Assembly (NCBI GenBank): GCA_020744425.1
Contig: JAGMUV010000042.1
Coordinates: 62,001-126,000 of the forward strand
Length of the DNA stretch: 64,000 nucleotides
From: Dactylonectria macrodidyma
Taxonomy: Eukaryota > Ascomycota > Sordariomycetes > Hypocreales > Nectriaceae
Direction: 5' to 3'
Below are positions 1 through 12,284 of this stretch, piece after piece. A program made the translations under genes and the position numbers. The notes under the pieces are model-generated. The model was not told where the DNA came from. It did no database searches and saw only the letters and a list, made by a program, of their open reading frames with translations. Positions within the stretch are counted from its first letter, which is position 1; each line of letters begins with the position of its first letter.

Positions 1-39
1 ACTGGGAGAAGAGACGTATTTTATATATAATAAGGTAAG

Positions 40-458
40 TGTAACAGTCAGGCTTATACTAGGGCTCTAGGGTAGGTCCAAGGCGTATAGTATTTATAAT
101 CTAGTGGATTAGGACGTTATAATAAGCAATATAAGTTACAGTCTAGTAATAGTAAAATAGTAGATTTAATATAACTAAGTGTATTAATAGCTAGTAAAGC
201 TATCCTTATAAAAGTGCTAAATGAATATACTTATATACTAAAGTAGTCCTAATAGTCTTAGTAGTCTTATAAAAAGTCTTATTATTAAGACTAATAATAT
301 TATTAATAAGACAGTCAGTTTTATTAATAAGAATTATAAGTAGGTTATTAAGACTTAGTCCTTTTATATAGCGGGTTATTCTAATAGTAATAAGGAAAAA
401 GTAAGTATATTATAGTTTTATTAGTTATAACTGCTTAGTTTTAACTTAGGTTATAATA
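40..458 (-). repeat. 3' LTR of element A (419 bp)
   Basis: It starts tgtaacagtcaggc and ends ggttataata (the original CA end mutated to TA). The same 419-bp unit recurs at 9570-9988 and, in opposite orientation, at 11866-12284 and 19526-19944. It is the less mutated LTR of its pair. It is called 3' because the coding strand of the element is minus. Confidence 0.9.
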
Positions 459-1385
459 TAATATCTCCCCTCTTATTAGTTATATTCTTATAGCTATCTT
501 TAAGACTGTTTCTTATATATCTATTAGTATATTCTTAACTTACTTCTTTAAATATTCTTATTATAATACTAATAAAATGAATAGCTATATAACTAAAACT
601 AAAACTCTGTTTATTAAGAAATAGAGGAATTCTACTAAATCTTATTATATTTAAATCTTATTTATTAAAGAGTTTAATTATAATATTATACCTTATTTCT
701 TCTACTTAATAAAAGGGTTTTATTATTATATTATAATAATATAAAACTATTATTTAAAGTATATTTATTATAGTAAAACTTATAATATATTAAGTATTTT
801 AATAGTTATTAGTATATATACTAATATTTTTTCTATATTTCTGAATTCTAATAAAAGAAATAGTAAATCGTATTATTATAAAGAAGTGTTATATTAAGTA
901 TGAAGAGGAGGCTACTAAAGAGGCCCTCTTAAGGTTTTATAAAGCGCTTAAGGCTACTTAAAAAGAGATTATAAATAGTTTGGATTATTTAGCTTACTTA
1001 TAAAAATAGTAAAACTAGGTAATTTCTTATAGAGAAGAGCTTATTTAATATAATATTCATTTATTAAATAAATTAAATACTATAAAGTATATAAATTCAA
1101 AGGTTATTATTACTATATAGTCTTTAATTTATACTAACCTTATTAATTAGAATTCTTTAGACTTAGGCGATTTTCTTTTATTTACTTTTAGTATTATTAA
1201 TAAAAGTCTTTTAGTAAGTACTATATATAAATAAGGTTTTTAATAGGTTTTTATTAATTATTACTTTTAAAGTAGTTCTTCTATTTAATAAAGTATTTAA
1301 TCTTATTATTAACTTATTATATATTAATAATTCTTTTAACTTTATATTCTTTTAGTCCTTTAATTTTAGTTTTATATTTATTACT

Positions 1386-1932
1386 TGTAAAGGCTATAGC
1401 AGTGGAAGGAGTGGAAGGAGTAGAAGGTTATTAGTGGAACTCGGCGATTGTGGGTCAAGGAATTGACCAATCAGAAAAGGGATTGAAGATTCAGAAAGAG
1501 CAGGGAAAGACGATTAGAAAGGTAGTCAGTTTGAAGTGATTGGTTGAGAAATGCATGTATTGATAATGATAATCCTACTGGACTGGCTAGAGAAAAGCCC
1601 CAGCTTTATAGAGAGATTGCTGTCCGGTCACATGTCCAATCTAACAGGGAATTTGGACAATTTGTCATAGTAAAACCGGGTAAGACGTGTCCCGAGTTTT
1701 AGGACTGTTGGACGTATGTCTGATGCTTGAACTCTAACCTTATTAAAGGTTCTTATTATAGATGTCTTTTGTAGTTATAGTATAAGGAAGATAGGCTTTC
1801 TGAGGCATATTATATACTATTATAAAGCTAAAAATCAGGAGATTTTAAATATATTATTTATATTCTTATTTAATAGGAGTTAAGAGAGATATTTCCTTAT
1901 TAGTTATATATTTTATATATAAGGGCTTTATA
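1386..1932 (+). mobile_element. Solo LTR (family S, copy 1) inside element A
   Basis: A 547-bp segment begins tgtaaaggctatag and ends aagggctttata, short inverted ends typical of an LTR (TG...CA with the CA mutated). It is flanked by a 5-bp duplication TTACT (1381-1385, 1933-1937). Element B has no insertion at the equivalent site, which confirms the boundaries. An inverted copy of the same length lies at 10559-11105. The middle, with tandem ggaaggagt-like units near 1398-1425, is much less RIPed than the surrounding gypsy DNA. Confidence 0.85.
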
Positions 1933-3180
1933 TTACTATACTTAGTATAAATTGTATTTTTTATAGTCTTAAAGAGTAAGATATAGAAGATTAAGTAAAG
2001 TCTGACTTTTAGTAGTAAGTCTAACTAGTAGTTATTTTCTAAGATTTTTTTAATAATTTTATAAAGTCTAATATATTTATAGTCTAATTTTTTATTTTCT
2101 TATTTTATTTTAATGTTTTTTATAGTAAGGTATATTATATCTCCCTTTTAAAAAGATAGTCCTTTTACTTATTTTTTATTATAATATTTCTTTATTTAGT
2201 TTTTAATAAATTCAAGTTTAATCCTTATTTCTTTATATAGATTTTTTAACTTTTCTAATATAAAGATGGCTTTAAGGATAATTAATCTATTATAACTTGC
2301 TTTATAAGTATTAAGAGTAAATTTAAAATTAGTATATACTAAAGTAAGTTTTATACTTTTATAAATAGCTATATTATACCTTAATTATATAATTAGTAAC
2401 TTCTTAACTTAATCATTCTATTTATATTTAATATAGTATTAAAAGTACTATTCTAATATTTAATTTATTCTTTTTATTTATTTATTAGTCTATAATTAGA
2501 AAGCTATTAAAAGTTAGTAGTTTAGTCCTAAATAGTCTATTAGTACTTACTAAAACTTAGAAGTAAATAGGGGTCTTCTATTAAAAAAAGTTTCTAAAAG
2601 TAGTTTATAAATACTAATAATATTTTTTAAAAAGATATAAGTAAATTACTTTATATTTATTAATTTTTAATAAAGTATAAAATAGGAAAATTTTATAAGT
2701 CTTTTTATAATAATAAGAATACTATTATAAAAGGTTTTAATTATAAAGTCCTTTAATAAAAGTAATTTTATAATAAAATTTATTATAATAAAGTCTTATA
2801 ATTAAATTATAATTAGTAAGAGTTATAATTCTCTATATAGTTTATAGTATTATACTTTGGTTTTTATATAGAGGTTATATTTATAAATAATAGTAATAAT
2901 TACTATCTTTATCTTAAGAAATTAGTAAGTTATTCTAACTCTATTAAGAGTTTTATTAACTTTCTAATATTTATATAATAAGTATTTATAGATTTCTTAT
3001 ATAAGTTTATACTATAATTCTTTAAGAACTTATTACTTTTCTATTTATTTGCTTTTAAGTAGTATATTATTATATTTTTAGATTTATCTAAATAGTAAGT
3101 TTCTTTATTCTATAGAGTATTATATTATAATAATTATTCTAAAAATATATAATTAATCTTTAAGGTATTTAGAGTATTAT

Positions 3181-4272
3181 TAAGGTTATAGTCCTTAGTA
3201 GCGTACACTTAGAGAGAGGCCAGAGGTTAAACAGTTAAAAAAAAATACAACTAATAATGAATAACAGTGTGAGGGCCCAAAACCCAAGCCTAAAGCAATA
3301 GTAACTCAGAATGACTAGAGTTTTTACTGCATCAGAGTGCAAGCCTTGCTGTCCTATTCAACCCTTTAAGATGCGTTACTAGAAAAGCTAGACAGAAAAG
3401 CTAGATAGAAAAGCTGAATAGAAAAGCTAGATAGAAAAGCTAAATATCAAAAGGCAAAATCATTATATAATAAAAGCTCTATAAGAGCTCTATATTCATT
3501 ACATTCTAAGTTACCTCATTATAATTCTAACTTATACTTATATTATAATTTAATTACTTCTTTATAATTCTAAATTGCAATTTAACTCATTAAAGACTAA
3601 CTATAATAAATACTATAATAAATATCTAATATAATACACTCTATACTCTTAGTAACTTAGGTTTTAATAGCTATTATACTCTTTTTATATATAACCTAAA
3701 TACTAAGCTTAGTAAGAATATAAAAACCCTTAATAAGCTAAAGGCTATAATAGTAAATTATAGTCTTAAGGAAACCAGAACTATTAAGACTTAGTAACTC
3801 TTTAATAGTAAGTGAGTTACTTTAGTAATCTTTAAAACTAAGGTATTCTTAAGATTATACTTCTTTAGAAGTAACTAACGATTTAAAAACTAAATTAAAA
3901 ATAAATAATATTTCTTAAGATAATTAATAGTAAAGCTAGTAATTAAAATATCTTTAGAAGAAATAGCATTTTTAGAGTTATTAGCTAATATTAATAAGGA
4001 GTAGATAATATAAGTTATAAGTAATATAGCTATTATTAATATGTAAAAGGACTGAGAATAATAGAAGAATGTAGTAAAAGGAGGTTCTATTAATAAGTTC
4101 TTAGTAGTTAAGAGAGGAGGAATAAGAGTCTATTTATAACTAAGTTAACTAATTAATTAAGTCCTTCGTTTTATAATAACTTAAGTAATATAAATATATG
4201 ACTATATAGAAATATAATAATGAGGAATGTAGTAATATAGAAATAAAAGTCTAAATAGCGGTTTTAATAGTG
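3181..4272 (+). repeat. U repeat copy 1 (1.1-kb element with 14-bp target-site duplication)
   Basis: The unit starts taaggttatagtcc and ends gcggttttaatagtg. It is flanked by identical 14-mers atttagagtattat at 3167-3180 and 4273-4286, so it moved in as a unit. Copies occur at 16749-17881 (minus), 33710-34453 joined to 44161-44462 (split), and 35069-36146. An internal track of roughly 15-bp tandem units (gaaaagctagatag-like) lies near 3385-3450. I see no coding capacity, no poly-A tail and no LTR-like ends. The transposon class is not recognised. Confidence 0.8.
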
Positions 4273-7200
4273 ATTTAGAGTATTATATTATTAAGTCTTT
4301 TATAATTCTATATATATTCTTTATTATATAGAATTTCTCTATTTATATAATAGCTTAGATAAGTATTCTATTATATACTAAGTTATAATAATATTATATA
4401 AAGTAATTCTTTATATTATTAAGTATAATAATCTTACTATCTTTACTTTATTTAATATACTTTTTCTAAGGGTAGTTATTAATAACTTAGTTAAATTAGT
4501 AATTATCTAGTTCTTATAGCTTCTTTAAGTATTCTACTAATAATTATTTTAATAAGTAATACTTTAAGTATTCTTTAATTATACATTAAAATGTATTATT
4601 TAGGCTATATATATAATATATTTTAATAATATATTAGTATAGTATGTTAATATTTTTATTATAAGAGCTTTCTTTATATAAGTCTTTTATTATTTAATAT
4701 TTAAAAGTATAAGAGATAATAATCTATTTATTTTAATACTTAACTTATTTTATATAACTTTATACTTAATTTATAAAGTTTTATATAAGTTCTATTACTT
4801 ATATTAGCTTTAAGTATTCTAATTATAAAAGTATTATTCCTTTTTAAACTCTTATAATAAACTTCTATTTTAAGTATCTTTTGAATATAAAGTATAAGAG
4901 TTATTTATTAACTATTCTTTTATTATTATTAAAGTTATATTATTAATTAATAGTATTAGCTCTTCTATTTTCTAAGCCTTTTTAATAAATAATAGTATAA
5001 TTAAATTCTAAAAGGTATTTAATATACTATAATTATTATTTACTAAGTTTTTAAATAATAGTAAAGTATAAAATATTCTTATAGTCTATATAAACCTTAA
5101 TCTTATATTTACTTCTTAAGAAGTAATATTAGAATTCTTTAAAAATATTAATAATTATAAAGAATTCTTTATTATAAATAGAGTAATTAAGTTTTATATT
5201 ATATATTTTATAAGAAAAGAAAGTAATAGAGTATAGTATTTTATTATTATTTTATTATCTAATTTAAGCGCTTTATATAAAGTCTAAAGAGTCTATTTTT
5301 AATTTAATTTCTTATTTAAAATTAAAGGTTATTAAAATAAGCTTATTTAAAATAATCTCTTTAATGTTATTAAATACTTTTTTTATAGTATTATCCTATT
5401 TAAATTCTACTCCTTTTTATATAAGGTTAGTAAGTAATATAATATACTTACTAAATTATTTAATAAATTTTTAATAGTAATTAGTAAATCTAAAGAAGGC
5501 TTATACTTTTATAATATTTATTAGTTTTAGTTATTTACTAATTATAGTAATTTTTTTTAAATCTATTTTAATCTTATTATAAGAGATTATATATTTAAAA
5601 AATTCTACTTTTAAAATATAAAAATGACTTTTCTTTAGTTTAACTAATAACTTATAGTCTTATAATACTTATAGTACTTTATAAATATACTTAGTATATT
5701 CTTCTTCTATTTTAAAGAAAATAAGAATATTATTTAAATAGTATATAATAAATATATTAAAGTACTCTTATAATATATTATTAATTATTTATTAGAATAT
5801 AGTTAGTATATTTATAAGTCTAAAAAGTATAATAAAGTATTTATATAGTTTAAACTTTATTCTAAAGGCAGTTTTCTATTTATATTTTTCTTTAATATAA
5901 ATAAGGCTATATGCATTTTTAAGATTTAATACTATAAAGAACTTTATTTTATAAAGTTAGTCCTTAAGCTCTATAATAAGTAATAATAGGGTTTGATCTT
6001 TTAGTATAATATTATTTAAGTAATAATAATTTATAATAAGTTAAAGTTTATTATTCTTTTTAAAAATAAATATAACTAAGTAATTAGCTAAGGACTTTAA
6101 TATTTTAATATATCCTTTATATAATATATCTTTAATATATTCTTTAAGTATTTATAATTATATTTTATTAAAATTAAAAATTTTATAAAATATAAATAAT
6201 ATTCTATCTTTTAATATAATTTTATAATCCTATTAATTAAATTCTAATAATCTTATTTTAAGTTCTTTTATAAAGATTTTTTTATAAATATAATATTATA
6301 CTAATATATTCTTAAGTCTATTATCTTTAAAATTTTCTTATTATTCTTTTTTTTATTTCTTAAGGTCTTTATTTATTTCTTTAAGTTACTATTAAAAGTA
6401 TTTAATTATTCTTTAGAGTATATTTTTCTTACCTTTTTAATATTTATATTATATTCTTATTAAGAGTAATAAAGTATTTATTATTTCTTTATATAAATTC
6501 TTATTCTTACTATTTTTAAAAGTTAAAATAAAAGATTTCTCTTTTTTTAAATTACTTTTATTATTATTAAAAAGTATATTATTATTATTAATTAATACTT
6601 AATTAATTCTTTAATTAATATATAAATTATATTTTCTTAATTATAAATACTTAAGTATAATATTATAATACTTTATTAAAATAATATTAAAAGTAATACT
6701 TTAATTCTTTTTATTAATAAAAACTTTTAAATAATTAAATTCTTTAATAATCTATTTATTTTTATATTTAAATATATTATTTTTAAGATTATATAATATA
6801 TAAGCTTCTTTCTTATATTTTTATAATAATTTCAGCTTATTAACTACCTTAGGGTTAATATAATCTACTTTAACTCTACTATTTACTAATATAATAAATT
6901 ATATACTATTAACTTACACTTTTAATTTAAGTATCTTTCATTTTATTACTATTTATACTATATATAAAGCTTTTAATAAAAGTAATTTTCCTTTTATATT
7001 ATTACTTATTTATTATTCTTTTATAAATAGTATTTATTATTTTTTATTTATAATACTTATATTTACTTAATATAATTAGCTATTAAGTCTTTTTATTTAT
7101 TTTATTATATATATTATAAGTTAATCTTAACTTAAATATAAATTAAGTAGTCTTTTTTATTATATTATATTAAGTTTATTAATTCTTTAATATATTCTAA

Positions 7201-9569
7201 AGGGAAAAACTTATTAGAATATTCTAAGATTATAATCCTATTAATAGATCTAAAGCTCTTTATTTAATAATCTTTAATTTTATTATAAAAGTATTATATA
7301 AATACTAAGTAGTTTTTTAATTATATAAAGAAATAATTATTTTTTTACTTATTATAAATATACTTTTTATAATATAAGTTATAATATAAGATTTATATAA
7401 GTTTATAATACTAAGAGTTATCTATTTTAATATAGAAGTTATTTAAGAATTCTCTTTAAAGTATTTCTTTATTATTTTATACTTTAAGTCTTAATTAGAT
7501 ATAAATATAAAAATCTTTCTTAACTTAGGATTCTTATCCTTTTCTAACTATTTACTAGTATTAATCTTTATTACTTATATATATATAGATTTCTTATAAG
7601 TCGATTTTTACTATATTTTACTATTCTTTTACTTTTATTAAAGACTCCTTATATTTCTTATAGTAAGAGTTTACTTATTTATTATTATTACTATTTAGGT
7701 ATTTATTTATAAGTATAAGGATAAGCTCTAGTTCTTAACTAAGTTATTTATTTAAAATATAGTAAGCTTCTAAGTACTACTTACCTTTAGTTATTCTACT
7801 TTATAAGGATTCATAGTATTTATTAATACTAATATTTTATTATTTATTACTTTATTTAGGTTTTTTATTATTATAAAGCTTATTTTAAATTTATTTATCT
7901 TTTTTAGAAAATGTTTTTAAGTACTTATTCTTTATATAACTAATTTATTAATAATTATAATTATTATTTATTTATATAGTTTAGATTTTAAATAATTAGA
8001 AGGTTATACTAAGTATGTTTTTTACTTAGCTATAGTTTACTTTAACTTAACTTAGCTATTTATTAAGGATTTCTTCCTTAACCTTTTATTAGTAGGATTT
8101 ACTATTTTCTAAAATAAGTATAAATTATATATATTTATTACCTTTTTTAACTATAGTAAGGGTTTTTCTACTTATAGTATTTATTATAAGTCAGCCTTTT
8201 AAAATAGGGTCCTATTATTCATTAGCCTCCTTAGCTGCCTTACGTTTAGTATAGTATCTTTAAGCGCTTTTATTTTTATAATCTAAGCATACTTACTTTT
8301 CTTCTATTATTTCTTTTATTAATTATTATACTTATTCACTTTAGTAGGCTTCTTTACTAGCTTCTATTTTATCTTATTATTTATTTATCTTAGGTTTAGA
8401 TTTAGAATTAATTATATCTTCTCTAGCTTTACTAAATATACTATAATAGCTGCTTTTAATTATAGTAAGGGTCTTAAATAAGTACTAATAGTTAGTAGAT
8501 TAAAGGTTCTTACTTTTTAATATAAGTTTATACTTTTAATTTATCTTAAAGCTTTAATACTTATTTTTAAAATATTCTATTTTACTATAATTCTAATATT
8601 TAATCTTAGAATAGTTTTACTAAACTATTCTAAGTTCTATAAATCTAGCCTAAGTTCTATAAAAAGTATTAATCTAGTTTTTATCTTTCTAACTATCTTA
8701 GTTCTTTAGATAGTATAAATTATAATTACTTCTTTTATTTCTTTATTAGTTCTTAGCCTTCTCCTTTTATTTTTTATACTATTATTTATTAATCTTAATA
8801 GTTATAGTAATATACTTAATAAGTATATTAAGTTAATTAGCTTTATATAGCTTATTTTTAATTTCTTCTTTAAATCTTTAGTAAAAGAGTTCTATAAATA
8901 TATTATTATCCTATTCTAATTTAAAAGTAACTTATTAGAATATAATAATATAAGTAATAGTAAATTAGATTTACTTAATCTTATAGATCTTAATTATTAC
9001 TTACCTTTCTTTATTAATTATATTAAAAGTATTTTTATTTATTTCTTTAAAATTCTTTTAATTTATAAAGATATTAATAGTATTTTAATCTTAATTAGCT
9101 TTATTATTATTTAAAAAGTCTTTTATAATTAATTTAAATTAGTCTTTAGTATTCTTAATTATTAGATTATTTATAAATAATAAGTATGCTTTAAATAATA
9201 TAAGGTATTATAAGAAGAATTAAAAGTATTCTTTAATTTTAATAATAAATAGAATTATATTATTTAATAAACTATTAAATAGTTTAAGCTTTAATAGTTT
9301 AATTATTTTTCTTAGGTTATAATTATTATTTATAATTATAATAAGTACTATAACTAGTTAATTCTATACTTATTATTATAGAGTTTAAATAAAAGTATAA
9401 AATTACTAGACCTTTATTACTATTTTAATATTACTTAGTAGAGTTATATATATTAAAAGTATAAGTATACTATTTAAAATAATAAGAATTCAGTTTATTC
9501 TAAATATATTAATAATATATAGTATTATTTAAATTAATATAATAATATACTAAATAAGAGCTATTAATA

Positions 9570-9988
9570 TATAATAGTCAGGCTTATACTAAGGCTTTAA
9601 AGTAAGTCTAAAGTATATAATATTTATAATCTAGTAAATTAAGATATTATAATAAGTAATATAAATTATAGTCTAATAATAATAAAATAGTAGATTTAAT
9701 ATAATTAAATATATTAATAGTTAGTAAGGCTATTCTTATAAAAGTATTAAATAAATATACTTATATATTAAAATAGTCTTAATAGTCTTAGTAGTTTTAT
9801 AAAGAGCCTTATTACTAAGACTAATAATATTATTAATAAGACAGTTAGTCTTATTAATAAGAGTTATAAGTAAGTTATTAAGACTTAGTCCTTTTATATA
9901 ATAAGTTGCTTTAATAATAATAAAGAAAAAGTGAGTATATTATAGTTTTACTAGTTATAATTACTTAGTCTTAACCTGGGTTATAATA
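9570..9988 (-). repeat. 5' LTR of element A (419 bp)
   Basis: It aligns end to end with 40-458 and carries more C-to-T and G-to-A changes. It is followed by the GTAAG duplication at 9989-9993. Confidence 0.9.
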
Positions 9989-9993
9989 GTAAG

Positions 9994-11460
9994 ATTCTTA
10001 TATTTAAATTAAGGAATTAATTAAAGAAGCTAACTTAACCTATTTTAAAAAGGCTATTCTATTATTCTTTAGAAAGGAAGGCATTATGCATTTCTAGTTA
10101 CTTATTCAGCCTTTTATTAATAAGGCTATAGTTAGAAAACGCCTCTGCTTTACTAAGTAATATATATATATATCTACTGATTTTTAAAAGTCTTAGACCT
10201 TTTTAAATAAATTTATTATAGTTTAAAGCAAAAGCTAAAAACATACTTAATGCTTTTATAAGCTAGTATATTATCTCTTTATAATTATAGCTTCTCTAAC
10301 TATTTCTAATATAAAAGACTATTTAAATATAATATTCAGACCTATATTATTCTAATAAGATATTTGCAGATATTTTTTAATACTTTTAACTATTATAAAT
10401 AGCTTTTAATAATCCCTCTTTATAATAATACTAATTCTGACTATAGTAATATTATAGTACGAGTTTTACTTAAATGCATATAGTAATACCTTCTTTAAAT
10501 TATTATAAGAAATAGCCGCTTTTAGTATAATAACTCGCCTCTTTTTCAGTCCTAATTGTATAAAGCCCTTATATATAAAATATATAACTAATAAGGAAAT
10601 ATCTCCTTTAGCTCTTATCAGATAAGACTATTAATAACATATTTAAAATCTCCTGACTTTTAGCTTTATAATAGTATATAACATGCCTTAGAAAGCCTAT
10701 CTTTCTTATACTATAACTACAAAAGACACCTATAATAAGAACCTTTAATAAGGTTAGAGTTCAAGCATTAGACATACATCTAACAGTCCTAAAACTCAGG
10801 ACACGTCTTATCCGGTTTTACTATGATAAATTGTCCAAATCCCCTGTTAGATTGGACATGTGACTGGATAGCAATCTCTCTATAAAGCTGGGGCTTTTTT
10901 CTAGCCAGTCTAGAAGGACTATTATTATCAATACATGCATTTCTCAACCAATCACATCAAACTGACTACTTTTCTAATCGTCTTTTCCTGCTCTTTCTGA
11001 ATCTTCAATCCCTTTTCTGATTGGTCAATTCCTTGACCCACAATCGCCGAGTTCTACTAATAACCTTCCACTCCTTCCACTCCTTCCACTACTATAGCCT
11101 TTATAGATTGATAATTCGCTAGCTATTAGAATAGTATAAGAATAGAAGAGCTAAGGTTATTAAATAGCCGCTATATAGCCCGGATCTTAACTCTATAGAA
11201 AACTTATAAACAAGACTTAGAAAAAGATCTACAAGCAATACCCTGAGCTCTTATATATACTAAAGACTAATAAAGCAAAGCAATGCCTTATTAAAGCTAT
11301 AATCAAGCTATAAAAGAGATTAAGCTAGAGGTGCTTTAAAACCTGATCTTTTTAATAAAGCGCAGGATGTAGACTGTAGTCTACGCAAATGGCTAGTATA
11401 TGAAATATTAAGAGTGCTATTAGAAATACTATTCAAAATGCTATAGATTGATATATATAT
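9994..11460 (+). mobile_element. Tc1/mariner-type transposase relic, interrupted by a solo LTR
   Basis: The plus strand at 11162-11220 reads a decayed form of the Tc1/mariner block W-P-x-Y-S-P-D-L-N-x-I-E-N-L-W: PLYSPDLNSIENL is still legible, with a TAG where the first Trp belongs and a TAA where the last Trp belongs. The C-terminal block near 11370-11410 resembles the usual RRxxxVIxAxGWYTKY ending. A basic stretch IVRKRLCFTK at about 10130 fits the N-terminal half. The family S solo LTR (10559-11105) splits the gene. Element A probably landed in the left part, so bases 1-34 may be its continuation. The relic is non-coding today. Confidence 0.7.
10559..11105 (-). mobile_element. Solo LTR (family S, copy 2)
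   Basis: A 547-bp reverse-complement copy of 1386-1932. It starts tataaagccc and ends cctttata. The flanks are aattg (10554-10558) and gattg (11106-11110), a 5-bp duplication that differs only by a G-to-A change. It sits inside the mariner relic. Confidence 0.85.
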
Positions 11461-11865
11461 ATATTTAATTAACATTTATTTGAATTTACTAGAATTAGTT
11501 AAAAATAAAGCTATTTTATTATATTTAGAAGATGGAAGTGATTATGTATATAAGAAGCTCTTATTACTCTTCCTATTTAATAAGGGTCTTTAGGTCAGTC
11601 TTATAAATAAAGAGACTGATATTAACTTTAGACAGCTAAGAAAGTCTGAATACTATAAACTATTTAACTTTATCTAACTATCCTTCTTATTATAGCTAAG
11701 AATTTAATTTAAAAGTTTATATAATAATAAATTAAATATATCATATTTAAATAAGATTAATTATATTTAATAATAATAAAGTTTAAAGTATTTAATATAA
11801 CTAAGTATTATTAATAGTTAAGAAACTGCTTATATTAAATATATATTTCTTTACTATACTATAAC
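11461..11865. other. AT-rich spacer between mariner relic and element B
   Basis: About 400 bp of AT-rich sequence with no recognisable coding remnant and no match to the other repeats of this window. It begins after a short (AT)n run near 11452-11464. Confidence 0.5.
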
Positions 11866-12284
11866 TATTATAACTTAAGTTAAGACTAAGCAGTTATAAT
11901 TAATAAAACTATAATATACTTACTTTTTCCTTATTACTATTAGAATAACCTATTATATAAAAAGACTAAGTCTTAATAACCTATTTATAACTCTTATTAA
12001 TAAATCTAACTGTTTTATTAATAATATTATTAGTCTTAATAATAAGACTCTTTATAAGACTACTAAGACTATTAAGACTACTTTAATATATAAGTATATT
12101 CATTTAGTACTTTTATAAAAATAGCCTTACTAACTATTAATATACTTAATTATATTAAATTTACTATTCTACTATTACTAGACTATAACTTATATTACTT
12201 ATTATAATATTCTAATTTATTAAATTATAAATATTATATATTTTAAACTTACTTTAGAGCCTTAGTATAAGCCTAATTATTATA
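11866..12284 (+). repeat. 5' LTR of element B (419 bp)
   Basis: It begins tattataac (originally TGTTATAAC) and ends attattata (originally ...GTCACA). It is heavily RIPed and aligns end to end with 19526-19944. Confidence 0.9.

Larger units (their letters stand above)
40..9988 (-). mobile_element. Ty3/gypsy LTR retrotransposon A, RIP-degraded, with nested insertions
   Basis: Two 419-bp direct repeats (40-458 and 9570-9988) bound the element, and a perfect 5-bp target-site duplication GTAAG flanks it (35-39 and 9989-9993). The minus strand carries a decayed gag-pol: the rc of about 5880-5950 matches the reverse-transcriptase block of element B, and the rc near 8590 carries the same decayed CCHC knuckle. 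Every frame is full of TAA/TAG, and C followed by A has almost vanished, as expected from RIP. Nested inside are a solo LTR (1386-1932) and a U repeat (3181-4272). Removing them and their duplications leaves about 8.3 kb, a normal size for a gypsy element. It cannot encode protein. The left LTR is visibly less mutated than the right one. Confidence 0.9.

Noticed and set aside
3385..3450. CRISPR-like short repeats (gaaaagctagatag)
   Set aside because: Contiguous tandem units without spacers, inside a eukaryotic transposable repeat; not a CRISPR array.
3181..4272. U repeat as a solo LTR
   Set aside because: Ends are not TG...CA-like and the flanking duplication is 14 bp, not 4-6 bp.
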